Shown: one piece after another, positions 24,401 through 36,616 of the stretch
Numbering within the stretch: position 1 is the first letter of the stretch
How the letters are laid out: each line of letters starts with the position of its first letter
DNA from: Notospermus geniculatus
Taxonomy: Eukaryota; Nemertea; Pilidiophora; Heteronemertea; Lineidae
DNA: 64,000 bases
Direction: 5' to 3'
Assembly (NCBI GenBank): GCA_002633025.1
Contig: NMRB01000184.1
Location: 15,882 to 79,881, forward strand
Notes under the pieces: model-generated
What the model was told of the DNA's origin: nothing
Database searches by the model: none
The model's input: only the letters and a program-made list of their open reading frames with translations
Made by a program: the position numbers and the translations under genes

Positions 24401-25118
24401 TACAGATATTTCGGTAAAACAGTATGCATGCATGCACTGCAAGAAGTAAGAAGAAGTCCCGGGCCCTCGGTGGCATACAGCCTTCAATGACGTCAATGAC
24501 GTTTTCAACATCGCCGCGCATGCGTTCTTGTGAAAAAACTGAGTTGTTGCCCAGCGCCTCCTTTTAGCACGCCGGTTCCCCATTGCACGAAAACCAGTTG
24601 TTGCTCCTGGGTGGGGCTGACAGACACCATGGACACTGTCATTGTCACTGACACTGCAATCTCAATGAAATGACACCAGTACTGGGCTGGGGGGGATGAC
24701 AAGTCAGAATCAAACAGCATGATCATTGCATTGATGATTGAAAGCTTGACAGATTGACAGCTTTTTCAATTCATGAATACATGAATACTGAAATGAAAGT
24801 GAAACCTGGATTTTTGCTGGAAACCACCACCACAACAACAACAACAACAACAACAGAAGAGAGTTCACCCCCTGCGCTGCGGCTTGGCTATAGCCTATAG
24901 GCCTAATGCCTGCTGCTGCTGCTGCTGGCTTCCTCTTCTTATTCTATAGCCCTTCTTGCATAGGCTATCCAGCAATTGTTCAGTAATGAAAATGCTAAAA
25001 ATTGTTTGAACAAACCCACCACAAAATTTCAAAAGTGTACACTGGACGTAAAATGGTGATATTTGTGTGAAAATGCGGGATTTCTGAGACCCTGTACTTA
25101 CCCACTGGTGGCTGCCAT
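18494..25118 (-). CDS. PEPD: Xaa-Pro dipeptidase (prolidase)
   Basis: Coding exons: 25102-25118, 24121-24298, 23619-23746, 22895-22958, 22612-22659, 22376-22437, 22084-22128, 21811-21886, 21591-21637, one of 21259-21327 or 21146-21214, 20859-20936, 20165-20313, 19772-19956, 19536-19643, 19155-19238, 18494-18604. The chain totals 1449 nt (482 aa) and stays in phase at every junction; human PEPD has 493 aa. The enzyme is a cytosolic homodimeric metallopeptidase (M24B) that cleaves dipeptides with C-terminal Pro or hydroxyproline. Metal ligands in the pita-bread fold are visible: Asp in LTDMGGEY and SDITT, His in PHGLGHFLG, Glu in TIEPGCY and VRIED; the substrate-binding His in AVLHYGHAG is also present. 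The start rests on a 17-nt first exon (MAATSG) with a perfect GTAAGT donor; the joined N-terminus aligns with human MAAATG...LG...KVPL. Confidence 0.95.
18716..19066 (-). mobile_element. CORE-type SINE with tRNA head and L2-like tail
   Basis: On the minus strand: a tRNA-like head with A box TGGTCTAGTGG and B box GGTTCGATTCC, then the CORE/MIR-type words GACCTTGAGCAAGTCACTTT and CACCCAGGTGTAAAAGGGG, then a tail AATGTAAAGCGCTTTGAGCA ... GCGCTATATAAGAACT typical of L2-clade LINE 3' ends. It is a nearly full-length copy of about 350 bp inside the last PEPD intron. The tRNA part is a SINE promoter, not a gene. Confidence 0.75.
19330..19412 (+). mobile_element. tRNA-headed SINE fragment
   Basis: CAGTGGTGCGGTGGAAACA and, about 35 nt on, ATGGGTTCAATCTTG resemble A and B boxes of a tRNA-derived SINE. 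The head matches the one at 6186-6310 on the other strand. It lies in a PEPD intron. Confidence 0.35.
20338..20722. mobile_element. Foldback MITE in PEPD intron
   Basis: AAACTCCCTACGCAGTTGTG at 20344 is inverted as CACAACTGCGTAGGGAGTTT near 20698-20718. The arms go on through CGGTTTACTCGCTCTCCACAACTGC and its complement, about 70 bp each. The centre carries a repeated TTACCGAAATTCGGTTACCG palindrome. The several open frames across it are chance. Confidence 0.8.
20993..21047. repeat. 27-bp-arm hairpin in PEPD intron
   Basis: CTCTGGTCAGTTTGCCTTC then GGACTACAG|TGTAGTCTGAAGG then CAAAGTGACCAGAG folds with 25 of 27 pairs and almost no loop. It lies in the intron just downstream (in transcript order) of the duplicated exon pair. 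It could be a very short MITE or an RNA structure that affects exon choice. Confidence 0.6.
21146..21214 (-). CDS. PEPD: PEPD alternative exon, distal copy (10b)
   Basis: A 69-nt exon between ...TTTTTTTTCAG and GTAAAAG. It encodes the segment that starts [15 protein letters not shown] and ends GICA(S), entering in phase 2 and leaving in phase 2, so it joins exon 21591-21637 and exon 20859-20936 in frame. It is homologous along its whole length to the exon at 21259-21327 and differs at five of 23 residues. In human prolidase the corresponding segment ([21 protein letters not shown]) lies just before the substrate-binding His and the first metal Asp. Confidence 0.85.
21259..21327 (-). CDS. PEPD: PEPD alternative exon, proximal copy (10a)
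   Basis: A 69-nt exon between ...TATTTTTCAG and GTAATAAT, same phases as its neighbour. The encoded segment starts [15 protein letters not shown] and ends GMCA(S). The intron between the two copies is 44 nt (21215-21258), probably too short to splice out, so only one of the two should enter a given mRNA. Both copies have intact splice sites and no stop codons. Confidence 0.85.
21373..21506. repeat. 33-34 bp minisatellite, four copies
   Basis: Four near-identical units of CTTTTGGGTCTTTGATTAAAGGAATCATCTGC lie in the PEPD intron directly upstream of the duplicated exon pair. Copies differ by one or two bases, so the array is young. Confidence 0.85.
23919..24081. mobile_element. Hairpin MITE with perfect 31-bp ends
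   Basis: AGTTCTTTAGTCTTTATGGA continuing to TAATATCACTC at the left is exactly inverted at the right (GAGTGATATTA ... CTAAAGAACT). The centre has repeated TTCTTTAAAA / TTTTAAAGAA words that pair again. It lies in PEPD intron 2. Confidence 0.8.
24825..24860. repeat. (CAA)n microsatellite
   Basis: About eight CAA/ACA triplets follow a short CACCAC run in PEPD intron 1. A separate TGC run of five copies is at 24910-24926. Confidence 0.8.
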
Positions 25119-25266
25119 TTTGAACAAGTGGCTGTCACATGACACGCATGACAAGTGGCTGTCACATGATTTGACTGGGCTTTCGTCCTTGAAATGCTCT
25201 GCTATACCTGCGGAGCATTACAAGGGTACAGGATCAGTCCAGTCACATGACCAACCTAAGTCCAAA
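25119..25266. promoter_or_regulatory. PEPD/DECR1 bidirectional promoter
   Basis: Only 148 bp separates the PEPD ATG (minus, 25116-25118) from the DECR1 ATG (plus, 25267-25269). Each start codon lies in the same YY1-like element, CAAAATGGCAGCC, pointing outward on its own strand. Between them are three GTCACATGA(C/T) E-box (M-box/USF/TFE-type) sites at 25134, 25161 and 25242, two of them the full palindrome-like GTCACATGAC. No TATA box is evident. YY1 elements that overlap the start codon are typical of short-leader housekeeping and nuclear-encoded mitochondrial genes. Transcription starts are probably very close to both ATGs. Confidence 0.75.
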
Positions 25267-27923
<2,657 letters not shown>

Positions 27924-27927
<4 letters not shown>

Positions 27928-28173
27928 CCCAATAGAGCCCATGCCGCCCTAAACCACCCCACCGTGAGCCGCCAAGAAGATCACGCCCACTTTTTGACAA
28001 AAATCCCCATCACCTCTAATGTAAAAGTCAAAATCACCAATTACTGCCGTCAGCACCACAATCCGCCATGTCTCCAGATGGCAATACCGTGCACCTTTAA
28101 TGCAGTGGCATTTCATGGCGGTGAAAGCTACAGATGGAAAGTGCAAAACAAATAGGCGGCTCTATTGGGTTAA
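27924..28173. mobile_element. TTAA-flanked MITE (piggyBac-like) in the DECR1 3' end
   Basis: The element runs TTAA|CCCAATAGAGCC ... GGCTCTATTGGG|TTAA, with perfect inverted ends and duplicated TTAA on both sides. The TTAA target and CCC-starting terminal repeat are the hallmarks of the piggyBac superfamily. It is about 242 bp, carries no transposase, and so is non-autonomous. The left TTAA (27924-27927) is made by the last codon and stop of DECR1 (TCT TAA), so the element supplies the first part of the 3' UTR. Confidence 0.85.
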
Positions 28174-28465
28174 TCTATTACCGGTATTCAGGTTGGGTTT
28201 CCTGTTTCCCTGCTTACAGAGTGAGGAGTTGCCCGTTTGCTGCCTGTATCTGTCACAACACAGATTTTGGAGACATGTACCTCTCTAGATGGGACAACAA
28301 AATACCTTAACTTTTGTAGGAAATAACTTCTCAGGATTTCCAGATCTCAGTTATTTCCAATGTGTATATAGAATCCAAACATTACCCCGGTATGTTGTAA
28401 CCTCATAGGTGAGGTTTGTGTGAAACAATGTACTACTTATAACCTTATATTTTGATTGAATGGAT

Positions 28466-28471
28466 AATAAA
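28466..28471 (+). terminator. Likely DECR1 polyadenylation signal
   Basis: AATAAA (in GGATAATAAAGTAG) about 540 nt after the DECR1 stop, followed by a T/G-rich stretch. It is the first canonical signal on the plus strand after the gene; 28174-28460 is presumably 3' UTR and holds no other feature. Confidence 0.5.
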
Positions 28472-28878
28472 GTAGTCTATTATAATGTACAGATATGTTC
28501 AGTTTGTCCATGCAGCCCTTGATTTGATGTTGGCCAAGGTATTGGGGACATAAATTCTGCTTCACAGCTTGGGAAAGGAGCAGACCCTCTGATAACGTTG
28601 ATGCAGACCTCTGAAGCATACGTGCATCACTTGTCTCACTGACACTGAGTAAACACTTCATGCACTGAAAAGTCACACACCGAATTCCTCACACACAACT
28701 ACAATACAAGAGGAATGAAGAACAAGAACAACGATAGAGAATGAAACAAACTTATAATTCAATAAAATTACCTTACATCATGATCAATATGATCACTGAA
28801 TCGGCATGTACTCCAGCATCCAAGACATTTTCATTATCATATCACAATAACCCTCGAGACAGATGAACGTGTTCCATG

Positions 28879-31800
28879 TCATTTCTTCCCTTTCTTGGCA
28901 GACTTTGGGCCTTTCTTCTCACTCTGAAAAAAGAAATGGGTCTGTGAGTTTCTCATAACAAGCTTGGAGGTCTACAAGGTGGTAAATCATCATGAACACT
29001 CTTACATGTCTGATGTAATGTGCATGAGTGAATATCTGAGACAACATCGTGAGCTGAGCAGAATGCAAATGGAAAATTGGTCACAAAACGTTTCGACCAA
29101 AGATGATGGACTTACTTTAACCTGTATGTAATCATGTTTCTCCAAAATATTTCTCGCACAGTTGTTAATATGTTTGAATCTATCAGGGCCGAGTAAGATG
29201 CCACCATACCATCTTGTAACCACCACCATTACGTTCTGAACATCAACAATCTGCAAAATGAACACACATGACAACAAAGTGTGCAACAAAACTGACTATT
29301 GTTTCTATCACACAGCAACTGAGAAATAATCAGATACATGTAATAAGCAGACTACTCGTGGTACTGGTAATTTACTTCATGTTAGAACTCACCTGTAACA
29401 AATGCAAAACTCTTGAGCCAGCATGGACCTCCCCATCATCATCACATCCTTGGAGATAGTGAGGATTAGGATCGGACTTGTAGATTCTGGAACAATAACA
29501 GGATATCCTAAACTTCAAAAGAGGATTGCTTACCAGGATAAAACGTGACCTGTGTAAGACACGACACAGGGGTGTTAAATTCTCCACAGTGGATTGACCG
29601 TACACGCCCTCTTTAGTGCAATGTGACAATACACATAACTGCCCATTGTTTTCTATGGTTGTGTCACCCCATCGAGGTATTATAATACCTCCTTGGTCAC
29701 CCATAGAGAGCCAACTGCCAGAAAACTCACGTGGAGCAGCACCTAGACAACGGGATCATGGAAGTTCCCCAAACCCTTTCTTTACCTGTATGCCATGATG
29801 TTGTGAGTGGCGTTAGCTATCTTTTTATTCTCACACAACTTCCTTAAGACCATATCCACCTGTTCCTTATAAAATACTGGAGCAAGATGAGCTTGGAATG
29901 TGCTCCTTCTGTCTGTCATAGGTTCACCATGATGAATGAGAGGACATTCCAGGTCTGCCAAAAAAAAGGTCACATGAATATCACAGAACAGAGTAGAGGA
30001 AGTTGATCATGCAGTACATTCAAACAATTTCATTAAACTTCAATCGCCTTCAGACAAAAACAAGGCAAGATTTCACTTTTGTTCATTTTCAAAGAGATGA
30101 AAAGCACAAAAATTGACACACAATATATGATAAACTAGAACTGTGAAATTTGCTGAAGCAAATTTGATGGTCCCTACATCAGAAAATGGAAATTGAATCA
30201 TGAAGAAAGGGCAAGGAGGGGTATGACTCTGTGGTTCCCATCCTACTGGAATGTCTGGTGAAGGACACATGCAGGGTGGGCAATGGAGGGCAGACAAATG
30301 ACCACAACATATTCCTTATCGATTGACAAATACGAGGAGTGCATGCATTCAACAGCATCTGGTCCGTTCGGCTGCATAGGGGTGGCTGGGTGGGGCTATC
30401 TACTGCAGGGTCCAGCACCTCCCTTCTCCACGGATGGTCTTTTCCGGAGGAAGCGGGAAGAGAGGAGGGCAGGGCAGGAGAGGTGATGNGTAGCTCAGAC
30501 TTGTGACTCTTGTTTCTATCACACAGCAACTGAGAAATAATCAGATAATAAGCAGGCTACTCGTGGTACTGGTAATTTACTTCATGTTAGAACTCACCTG
30601 TAACAAATGCAAAACTCTTGAGCCAGCATGGACCTCCCCATCATCATCACATCCTTGGAAATAGTGAGGATTAGGATCGGACTTGTAGATTCTGGAACAA
30701 TAACAGGATATCCTAAACTTCAAAAGAGGATTGCTTACCGGGATACAACGTGACCTGTGTAAGACACGACACAGGGGTGTTAAATTCTCCACAGTGGATT
30801 GACCGTACACGCCCTCTGCAGTGCAATGTGACAATACACATAACTGCCCATAGTTTTCTATGGTTGTGTCACCCCATCGAGGTATTATAATACCTCCTTG
30901 GTCACCCATAGAGAGCCAACTGCCAGAAAACTCACGTGGAGCAGCACCTAGACAACGGGATCATGGAAGTTCCCCAAACCCTTTCTTTACCTGTATGCCA
31001 TGATGTTGTGAGTGGCGTTAGCTATCTTTTTATTCTCACACAACTTCCTTAAGACCATATCCACCTGTTCCTTATAAAATACTGGAGCTAGATGAGCTTG
31101 GAATGTACTCCTTCTGTCTGTCATAGGCTCACCATGATGAATGAGAGGACATTCCAGGTCTGCCAAGAAAAAGGTCACATGAATATCACAGAACAGAGTA
31201 GAGGAAGATGATCATGCAGTACATTCAAACAATTTCATTAAACTTCAATCGCCTTCAGACAAAAACAAGGCAAGATTTCACTTATGTTGTTCCTTTTCAG
31301 ATTAACAAGATCTCTACTACCCCGGTACAATAAGATCATCAAATTAGAATGAGTAAAGGCGCTGCTCCACTTGACAGTTTTCTCGCAGAAGTTGGCTCAC
31401 AATGGGCAATTCACCATTGTTTGTGTCATGTCGGCTTACGCTGAGACCAATGACTCAAACAACTGCTCGCAGTTGAGTTGCCCATTGAGAGCTAACTTCT
31501 ACGAAAAAACTGTCAAGTGGAGCAGCGCTTTAAGATGAGAGAAGTGTGGATGCATGACTGTTTGTTGAAATTTCATGTTTTCTGGGGCAAACACATTGTA
31601 ACAGAGATCACACAGTTCTTTAATAACAGTGCTCACCATTTTGTCTCTCAACAGCGACTAGATTAATACTTGGTTTGTATTGGTATTCTGCTATCATGGA
31701 TATATCGAATTCATCATCACCATCATCTGTCTCTAAACTGATGTGTTTAAAACTTGACGCAACTGAAAAGGAATAAATTAAACTGATTACCGGTAATACT

Positions 31801-33931
31801 ATTTTTTTCCTAGAAGTGTCCACCTAACTCGAGCGCCTTCGAAGGCACTACAGCACCGATGATCGTTGAAGAACACACCCCTGGATATTGGCAGCGGACG
31901 ACACAATAATCTAGAATATTCTGCTAAGTTATGATTAGGCAAAATACCCCTCTAATGTCCTACAGTTACCTCTGTCTCTATCCTCTTTTTCTTGCAATAT
32001 TTCCCTGATCTTCTCAACCCAGAGATAAACTATACTTTCACCTATATTTTCTCTGAAAGTGAAGTGAAATACGATTTATCAGCTTTAACAGTGAATGACA
32101 GGCTGAAATCAGGGACTAGACAGTTAATGAGAGTGTGCACTTGAACATAGAGGCAAGGATTCCCTTAGAAGTCAGTTGTTTCCAACCACAGTGATTTACA
32201 ATCAACTGTACGGCAATGTTAACCAACGTACGCATAGACATCACCCATTGCATTCTCCATCTCTGATTTTTCATGTCCCTTCAGCCAGGGGGCGCTGGAA
32301 ATGAATAAAACAAACTGTGATCTTTAACATGTATGTAGGTGACACATCTAGAGATAAGTCATACCTTCCAAGTGAGAGGAAAGCCTAAGAAAGGTAACAC
32401 CATGACCAGGAAGAGGTAATACCATGACCAGGAAGAAAGGTAATACCATGACCAGGAAGAAAGGTAATACCATGACCAGGAAGAAAGGTAATACTGTGGC
32501 GTACGGGTCGAGCGGATTAATTTACGAGGGGCGTTCCTGCATGCATTATGCAAATCATGGGTACTCAACGAAGAGATGTCAACTTTAAATTAGATCCACG
32601 AAGAGCCGCGAAGACACACGCATGAATACGAACGGCGCATGCGCGAAGAAACAGTAAAAACATGGCGACCGCCACAATACCATGACCAGGAAGAAACGTA
32701 ATACCATGACCAGGAAGAGATAATACCATGACCAGGAAAACCCATGAAAACTGAACTTGAACATGAACTCACTTGATCTGATATATCGGTGGCGCATCAC
32801 TTGGATAGTTTGAAGGAAGTATGATCTGTGGGCAAAGATAATAACATTGTCATATTGTTGTGGTGAATTCTACATGGAAACTAAGCAAAGCAGGTACCGG
32901 TATTTACTACTTAAAGGAGTTAGACGCCGAAGTTGTAAACACTCACTCACTGGTTCTCTATCCACGGACGCCTGCGAGTGCTGCCACCTATTGTCGGTGA
33001 TATGTACTGACGTGAATATCGTGAGTGAGTTGCATCGGACCGGGAACCAGTCTAACGATCACGGGTGCTGCCACCTGCACGAAGGAATAAAACTAGTTTG
33101 CCGACCATATTTGTAAACAAACCAGCTTGTTTACAACTTCGGCGTCTAACTCCTTTAATAAATGAAGGAAAACAACATTCTCACCTGTAGGCACACAGAA
33201 AGTTTTTGAGCACTTTTAACATTTTCTTGGTCCTTATCAATGCGAATGCAGAAAGTGCGAGCCCCCTCATCAATTACGCACCACTCATCACCATATATAG
33301 CAGAGAGCGCTTCTATCTCATCTGCCTGCAATGCAAGGGATAGTTTAACTGAGTAGTGAGTACTTGTAAATGAGAGAACACCTTAATGAGAGAACACCTA
33401 AATTGGGGTGGGGTGAGGTGGCGGGAGGGGGGGCATGGTGGTAGAATTGGCTCTCAACAGTAAGTAGGTTAGCCCTAAATCGACATTTCTCTAGATAGAT
33501 AGCTTTTAGCACCGTATAGGCCTAGCTATAGTCACGATATTCACAACCTGCTTATGTATGTATGTAGGCCCTTTACAAAATGCACAGTGCAGAGTGTGGG
33601 GCGTAATCCGTCCCACTGCACTGTACCTGGTACTGTGCATCACTCACTGCAGCACACAGCATGTACCGGTAGCTATGTAGGCCTAGTAGGGCCTGCCCTA
33701 CCCTAGCCTAGGCTAGGCCTATCCTATGTAATTAATGTGTACCATGTCACATGGTATGTGTACATGGCATGCATGTGTACATTTGATAGGCCTATGCACA
33801 CGTATGTCGTCGACTTTTTGTCAGCAGCAGCATACTATTACTAGCCATGGCATGGCTAGCCATGGCATGGCCCATGCTAGCCTAACTAGCCTATAACCTA
33901 CCTGGCGGCTTATGTTGTCATCACTTTCCAT
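28879..33931 (-). CDS. IMPACT: IMPACT homologue (RWD + IMPACT/UPF0029 domain, Gcn2 regulator)
   Basis: Exons: 33902-33931, 33185-33325, 32773-32825, 32232-32294, 31970-32052, 31637-31762, 30991-31159, 30598-30691, 29116-29250, 28879-28923; 939 nt, 312 aa (human 320), fully in phase. IMPACT/Yih1 binds GCN1 and blocks activation of the eIF2alpha kinase GCN2. The N-terminal RWD domain is seen (ADEIEALSAIYGDEWCVID, LPSNYPSDAPPIYQINAPWL), then an acidic linker (ETDDGDDEFDIS), then the IMPACT domain: MTDRRSTFQAHLAPV, NKKIANATHNI, CDDDGEVHAGSRVLHLL, VMVVVTRWYGGILLGPDRF. The tail is Lys-rich. Exons 7 and 8 have second copies at 29786-29954 and 29393-29486, and exon 1 has a second copy at 35090-35119; using both sets of exons 7-8 would repeat part of the domain. 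Confidence 0.93.
29298..30085. repeat. Duplicated segment carrying IMPACT exons 7-8, copy A
   Basis: This about 790-bp stretch is nearly identical to 30509-31297. It contains complete copies of the 169-nt exon (29786-29954) and the 94-nt exon (29393-29486) of IMPACT with intact splice sites and only silent or no changes in the protein. Between the copies are about 400 bp of unique sequence and the N at 30488. It could be a tandem segmental duplication, but two unmerged alleles explain it as well. Confidence 0.85.
30509..31297. repeat. Duplicated segment carrying IMPACT exons 7-8, copy B
   Basis: Second copy of the block at 29298-30085 (starts TGTTTCTATCACACAGCAAC in both). Exons 30991-31159 and 30598-30691 are intact. 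I used this copy in the gene model because it adjoins exon 6, but copy A is equally able to join exon 9. Confidence 0.85.
31354..31535. mobile_element. Foldback MITE in IMPACT intron
   Basis: AAGGCGCTGCTCCACTTGAC at 31355 is inverted at about 31513-31533 (GTCAAGTGGAGCAGCGCTTT), with CAGAAGTTGGCTC and TTGCCCATTG words pairing further in. Arms are about 55 bp. Confidence 0.7.
32388..32742. repeat. CCATGACCAGGAAGAAAGGT minisatellite, interrupted by an insertion
   Basis: About four units of AATACCATGACCAGGAAG(AAAGGT) run to 32497, and three more follow at about 32686-32742. The roughly 190 bp between them (32498-32686) is unrelated and has ends TGTGGCG and CGCCACA, inverted to each other and flanked by ATAC/ATAC. 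It is best read as a small TIR element inserted in the array. Confidence 0.7.
32912..33161. mobile_element. MITE with perfect 31-bp inverted ends in IMPACT intron
   Basis: TTAAAGGAGTTAGACGCCGA (continuing AGTTGTAAACA) at 32914 is exactly inverted at 33129-33159. The inner region holds a repeated GAGTGCTGCCACCT / GGGTGCTGCCACCT word and a further inverted pair (ACTCACTCACTGGTTC ... GAGTGAGT). No coding capacity. Confidence 0.8.
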
Positions 33932-34300
33932 CTCCAATAGTCATGACATCTGATCACTCAAACCAGGCCTTCCTTGACCCCGAAAGCGCCAAAATTTCTG
34001 AAGTTTCTGTCAAAATTTGGTAACGCGGATTTGGTATTCGTGCTCAGCTACAACAAGTACCACAGCTGTTTCCGGTTTGGTTGATGACGTATTTGATGAC
34101 GCGTCACTAGCGCGAAATTTGAAAACCGCGCCAAAACTATTTCCAGTGAGTGGATTAACTTGGTACATAATTTTGCTCATAACTTCATTAATACTGAACC
34201 GATCGAGCTGAAGTCTGGTGCATATGACAAAAGAGGAAATTCTACACCTAGAAGACGACCCAAGCCTCGAAGACGACCTTTACAGCAGCAGAAACGGCCT
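33932..34300. promoter_or_regulatory. IMPACT promoter candidate with E2F-type sites
   Basis: Directly upstream of IMPACT exon 1 on the minus strand. It contains GCGCCAAAAT at about 33986, AGCGCGAAATTT at about 34109 and CGCGCCAAAAC at 34128-34138, all matching the E2F core TTTSGCGC on one strand, plus CRE-half GATGACG words. The same sites recur in the duplicate at 35120-35500. Confidence 0.4.
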
Positions 34301-34426
34301 TAACAGGTTCCGCGCAAGTCCGCGATCATCCCCGAAACGTCGGTCGGAAAGACAGACGGAAGAAGACACAACAGCCCCATATAAAATTTACTTATAATAA
34401 ATAAACTTTATTATTACAGAGTTCAT

Positions 34427-34622
34427 CTAAGACTTGTCTGGTCCATCAACATGTGTAGTAGAATCCCCGAATCCTTGGGGGCTCATAGCCAGGTAACCTC
34501 CGTCCACTCGCACGTCTGCGCCTGTCATGAAAGACGCGTCTTTTCCACACAAGAAAGCGATCACACCAGCGACCTCTTCCGGGTTACCAATGCGACCGAG
34601 CATATGGCATTTAAGTGTTGCA
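34427..34622 (-). pseudogene. Truncated duplicate of the SDR last exon
   Basis: It encodes [20 protein letters not shown] onward to the stop, like the intact exon at 35629-35862, with one extra Thr codon near the end. Homology stops at 34622, before the exon's acceptor and its first 18 codons. It cannot splice as the intact one does, so it is a fragment (or an allelic end piece). Confidence 0.8.
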
Positions 34623-34833
34623 AAAAATTACACCGCCTAGGTACCAAAAAGCAGAATTATTTTTCAAATATCATGAATATAGCATAGGCCTACAGTAAAA
34701 TGGATATAAAATAACATTTTTAATCCCCTCTAATTGCATCTGGACGCTTGTGGACGGTAATAAACGCTTGTGGTCGGTTGTGGACGTTTGTGGTCTGTTG
34801 TGGACGGTTGTGGTCGGTAATTAGTGTGACCCG

Positions 34834-35819
34834 TACCTGGTACTGTGGCCCTGTGCATCACTCTGCAGCACACAGCCACAGCATGTACCGGTAATGGGCT
34901 ATAGGCCTGAGTACATGGAGTAGGGCCTGCCCTAGGCCTAGGCCTACATTGTCAAAATTGACATGTAGGCCTATGGCATGGCTATCATGGACATGGCTAT
35001 GTTGATGTCTGATACTGATCAGCTGATGTTTTGATAATAGGGGCCTAGGACTTTTTGTCAGCATACTAGCCTGGCCTAGCCTAACCTACCTGGCGGCTTA
35101 TGTTGTCATCACTTTCCATCTCCAATAGTCATGACATAGGCCTGTCTGATACTGATCACTCAAACCAGGCCTTCCTTGACCCCGAAAGCGCCAAAATTCC
35201 TGAAGTTTCTGTCAAAATTTGGTAACGCGGATTTGGTATTCGTGCTCAGCTACAACAAGTACCACAGCTGTTTCCGGTTTGGTTGATGACGTATTTGATG
35301 ACGCGTCACTAGCGCGAAATTTGAAAACCGCGCCAAAACTACTGCATGTTTTTCCAGTGAGTGGATCAACTGGGGACATCATTTTGCTCATAACTTCATT
35401 AATACTGCACCGATTGAACTGAAATCTCGTGCATATGACAGAAGACAAAATTCTACACCTAGAAGACGACACAAGGAAAGCCTCAAAGACGACCTTTACA
35501 GCAGCGGAAACGGTTCCGCGCAAGTCCGATCATCCCGAAACGTCGGTCGGAAAGACCGACGGAAGAAGACACAACGGCCCCATTTAAATTTACTTATAAT
35601 AAATAAACTTTATTATTACAGAGTTCATCTAAGACTTGTCTGGTCCATCAACATGTGTAGAATCCCCGAATCCTTGGGGGCTCATAGCCAGGTAACCTCC
35701 GTCCACTCGCACGTCTGCACCTGTCATGAAAGACGCGTCTTTTCCACACAAGAAAGCGATCACACCAGCGACCTCTTCCGGGTTACCAATGCGACCGAGC
35801 ATATGGCATTTCCCGTGCC
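34834..35819. repeat. Tandem duplication, IMPACT exon 1 / SDR last exon, copy B
   Basis: Second copy of 33626-34622. It includes a complete second IMPACT first exon (ATG at 35117-35119, 30 nt, CAG|GTAGGTTA donor at 35089) and continues right into the full SDR last exon. The 34623-34833 segment between copies is unique, with TGTGGACG(G/C)TTGTGG repeats. Confidence 0.85.
35090..35119 (-). CDS. IMPACT: Second copy of IMPACT first coding exon
   Basis: Encodes MESDDNISRQ and a CAG|GTAGG donor, identical in protein to 33902-33931. If real in the genome, it would give IMPACT two alternative promoters driving the same N-terminus; if an allelic artefact, only one exists. Confidence 0.7.
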
Positions 35820-36585
35820 GTTTATCTGCTGCTTCACGACTGTAGTTTGTCGTCGGGGCAAGCTGAAGATAAAGTAGAAAATAACCATGAAATTATGTAG
35901 GCCTGAATGGTACGAGGACAATTCGTAGGCCTACCTGACATTTACCAGGAAAGTTCGTATCCAAGACTACAAATACATGTACCCCGGATAATTTCATCCG
36001 CAAGGACAACACCTAACTGAGCCATCCTGAGGTTATCATCTTGTCCAAACAAGGTCATCATGGTCGGTCGTTCTGGGATAAAACACCCAATTCGGCTTTT
36101 ATTTTGTTGATATTTCTCGATTTTATGACCTGACTAGTCCTCTTAAATACCATTCTCTATTGCCAGCAGTGCACTTTTCTGTATTGAATTCATAAAGTGC
36201 TTACGTCCTCCGACGTTAGTGTAGTGTAAAATATGGTCTATCTGAATACATTAGCTCTGCCTGCAGTTTTTTCAATGTGTGCTGAAAACTAGGGCTTGAT
36301 TCTTTGAAGTACATGTATGTATCAGGCAAGTATTTTGGGGACCTTCAAGTGGCTATGACACCTATACCTGCACTCTCCTACACTTTGTTACGGTGGTGAT
36401 TGTTACGGTGGTGATCAAAATGAACACGGCGAGAGGCATGGACACATGTATTGGTTTAATGCATGTGGTTTCGTCCCCACGCAAGTGCTGACATATGGCA
36501 ACACAGCTGTAAAAGTTATTTGTCATTGGTTCGTAATTATGGTTTCCGATCTCAAGATCGGAAACCATATAGTGTTTGGTTGTGG

Positions 36586-36616
<31 letters not shown>

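Larger units (their letters stand above)
33626..34622. repeat. Tandem duplication, IMPACT exon 1 / SDR last exon, copy A
   Basis: This block matches 34834-35819 in the same orientation, with about 1.2 kb offset and a few percent divergence plus small indels. Each copy holds, left to right, AGGCCTA-rich sequence, IMPACT exon 1, a CpG-rich promoter-like spacer and the 3' end of the minus-strand SDR gene. There is no N between the copies. Confidence 0.85.

Noticed and set aside
34017-34211. ORF MVTRIWYSCSATTSTTAVSG and its copy at 35219
   Set aside because: Conserved between copies only because the whole block is duplicated; it sits in the IMPACT promoter antisense strand and diverges with frame-changing indels.
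35990-36077. Possible extra SDR exon (TATCCCAG acceptor, frame [15 protein letters not shown])
   Set aside because: Exon 37937-38118 ends in phase 0 and joins 35629-35862 directly in frame with a family-like sequence; the extra exon would need another phase, and its acceptor is the TIR of a mobile element.
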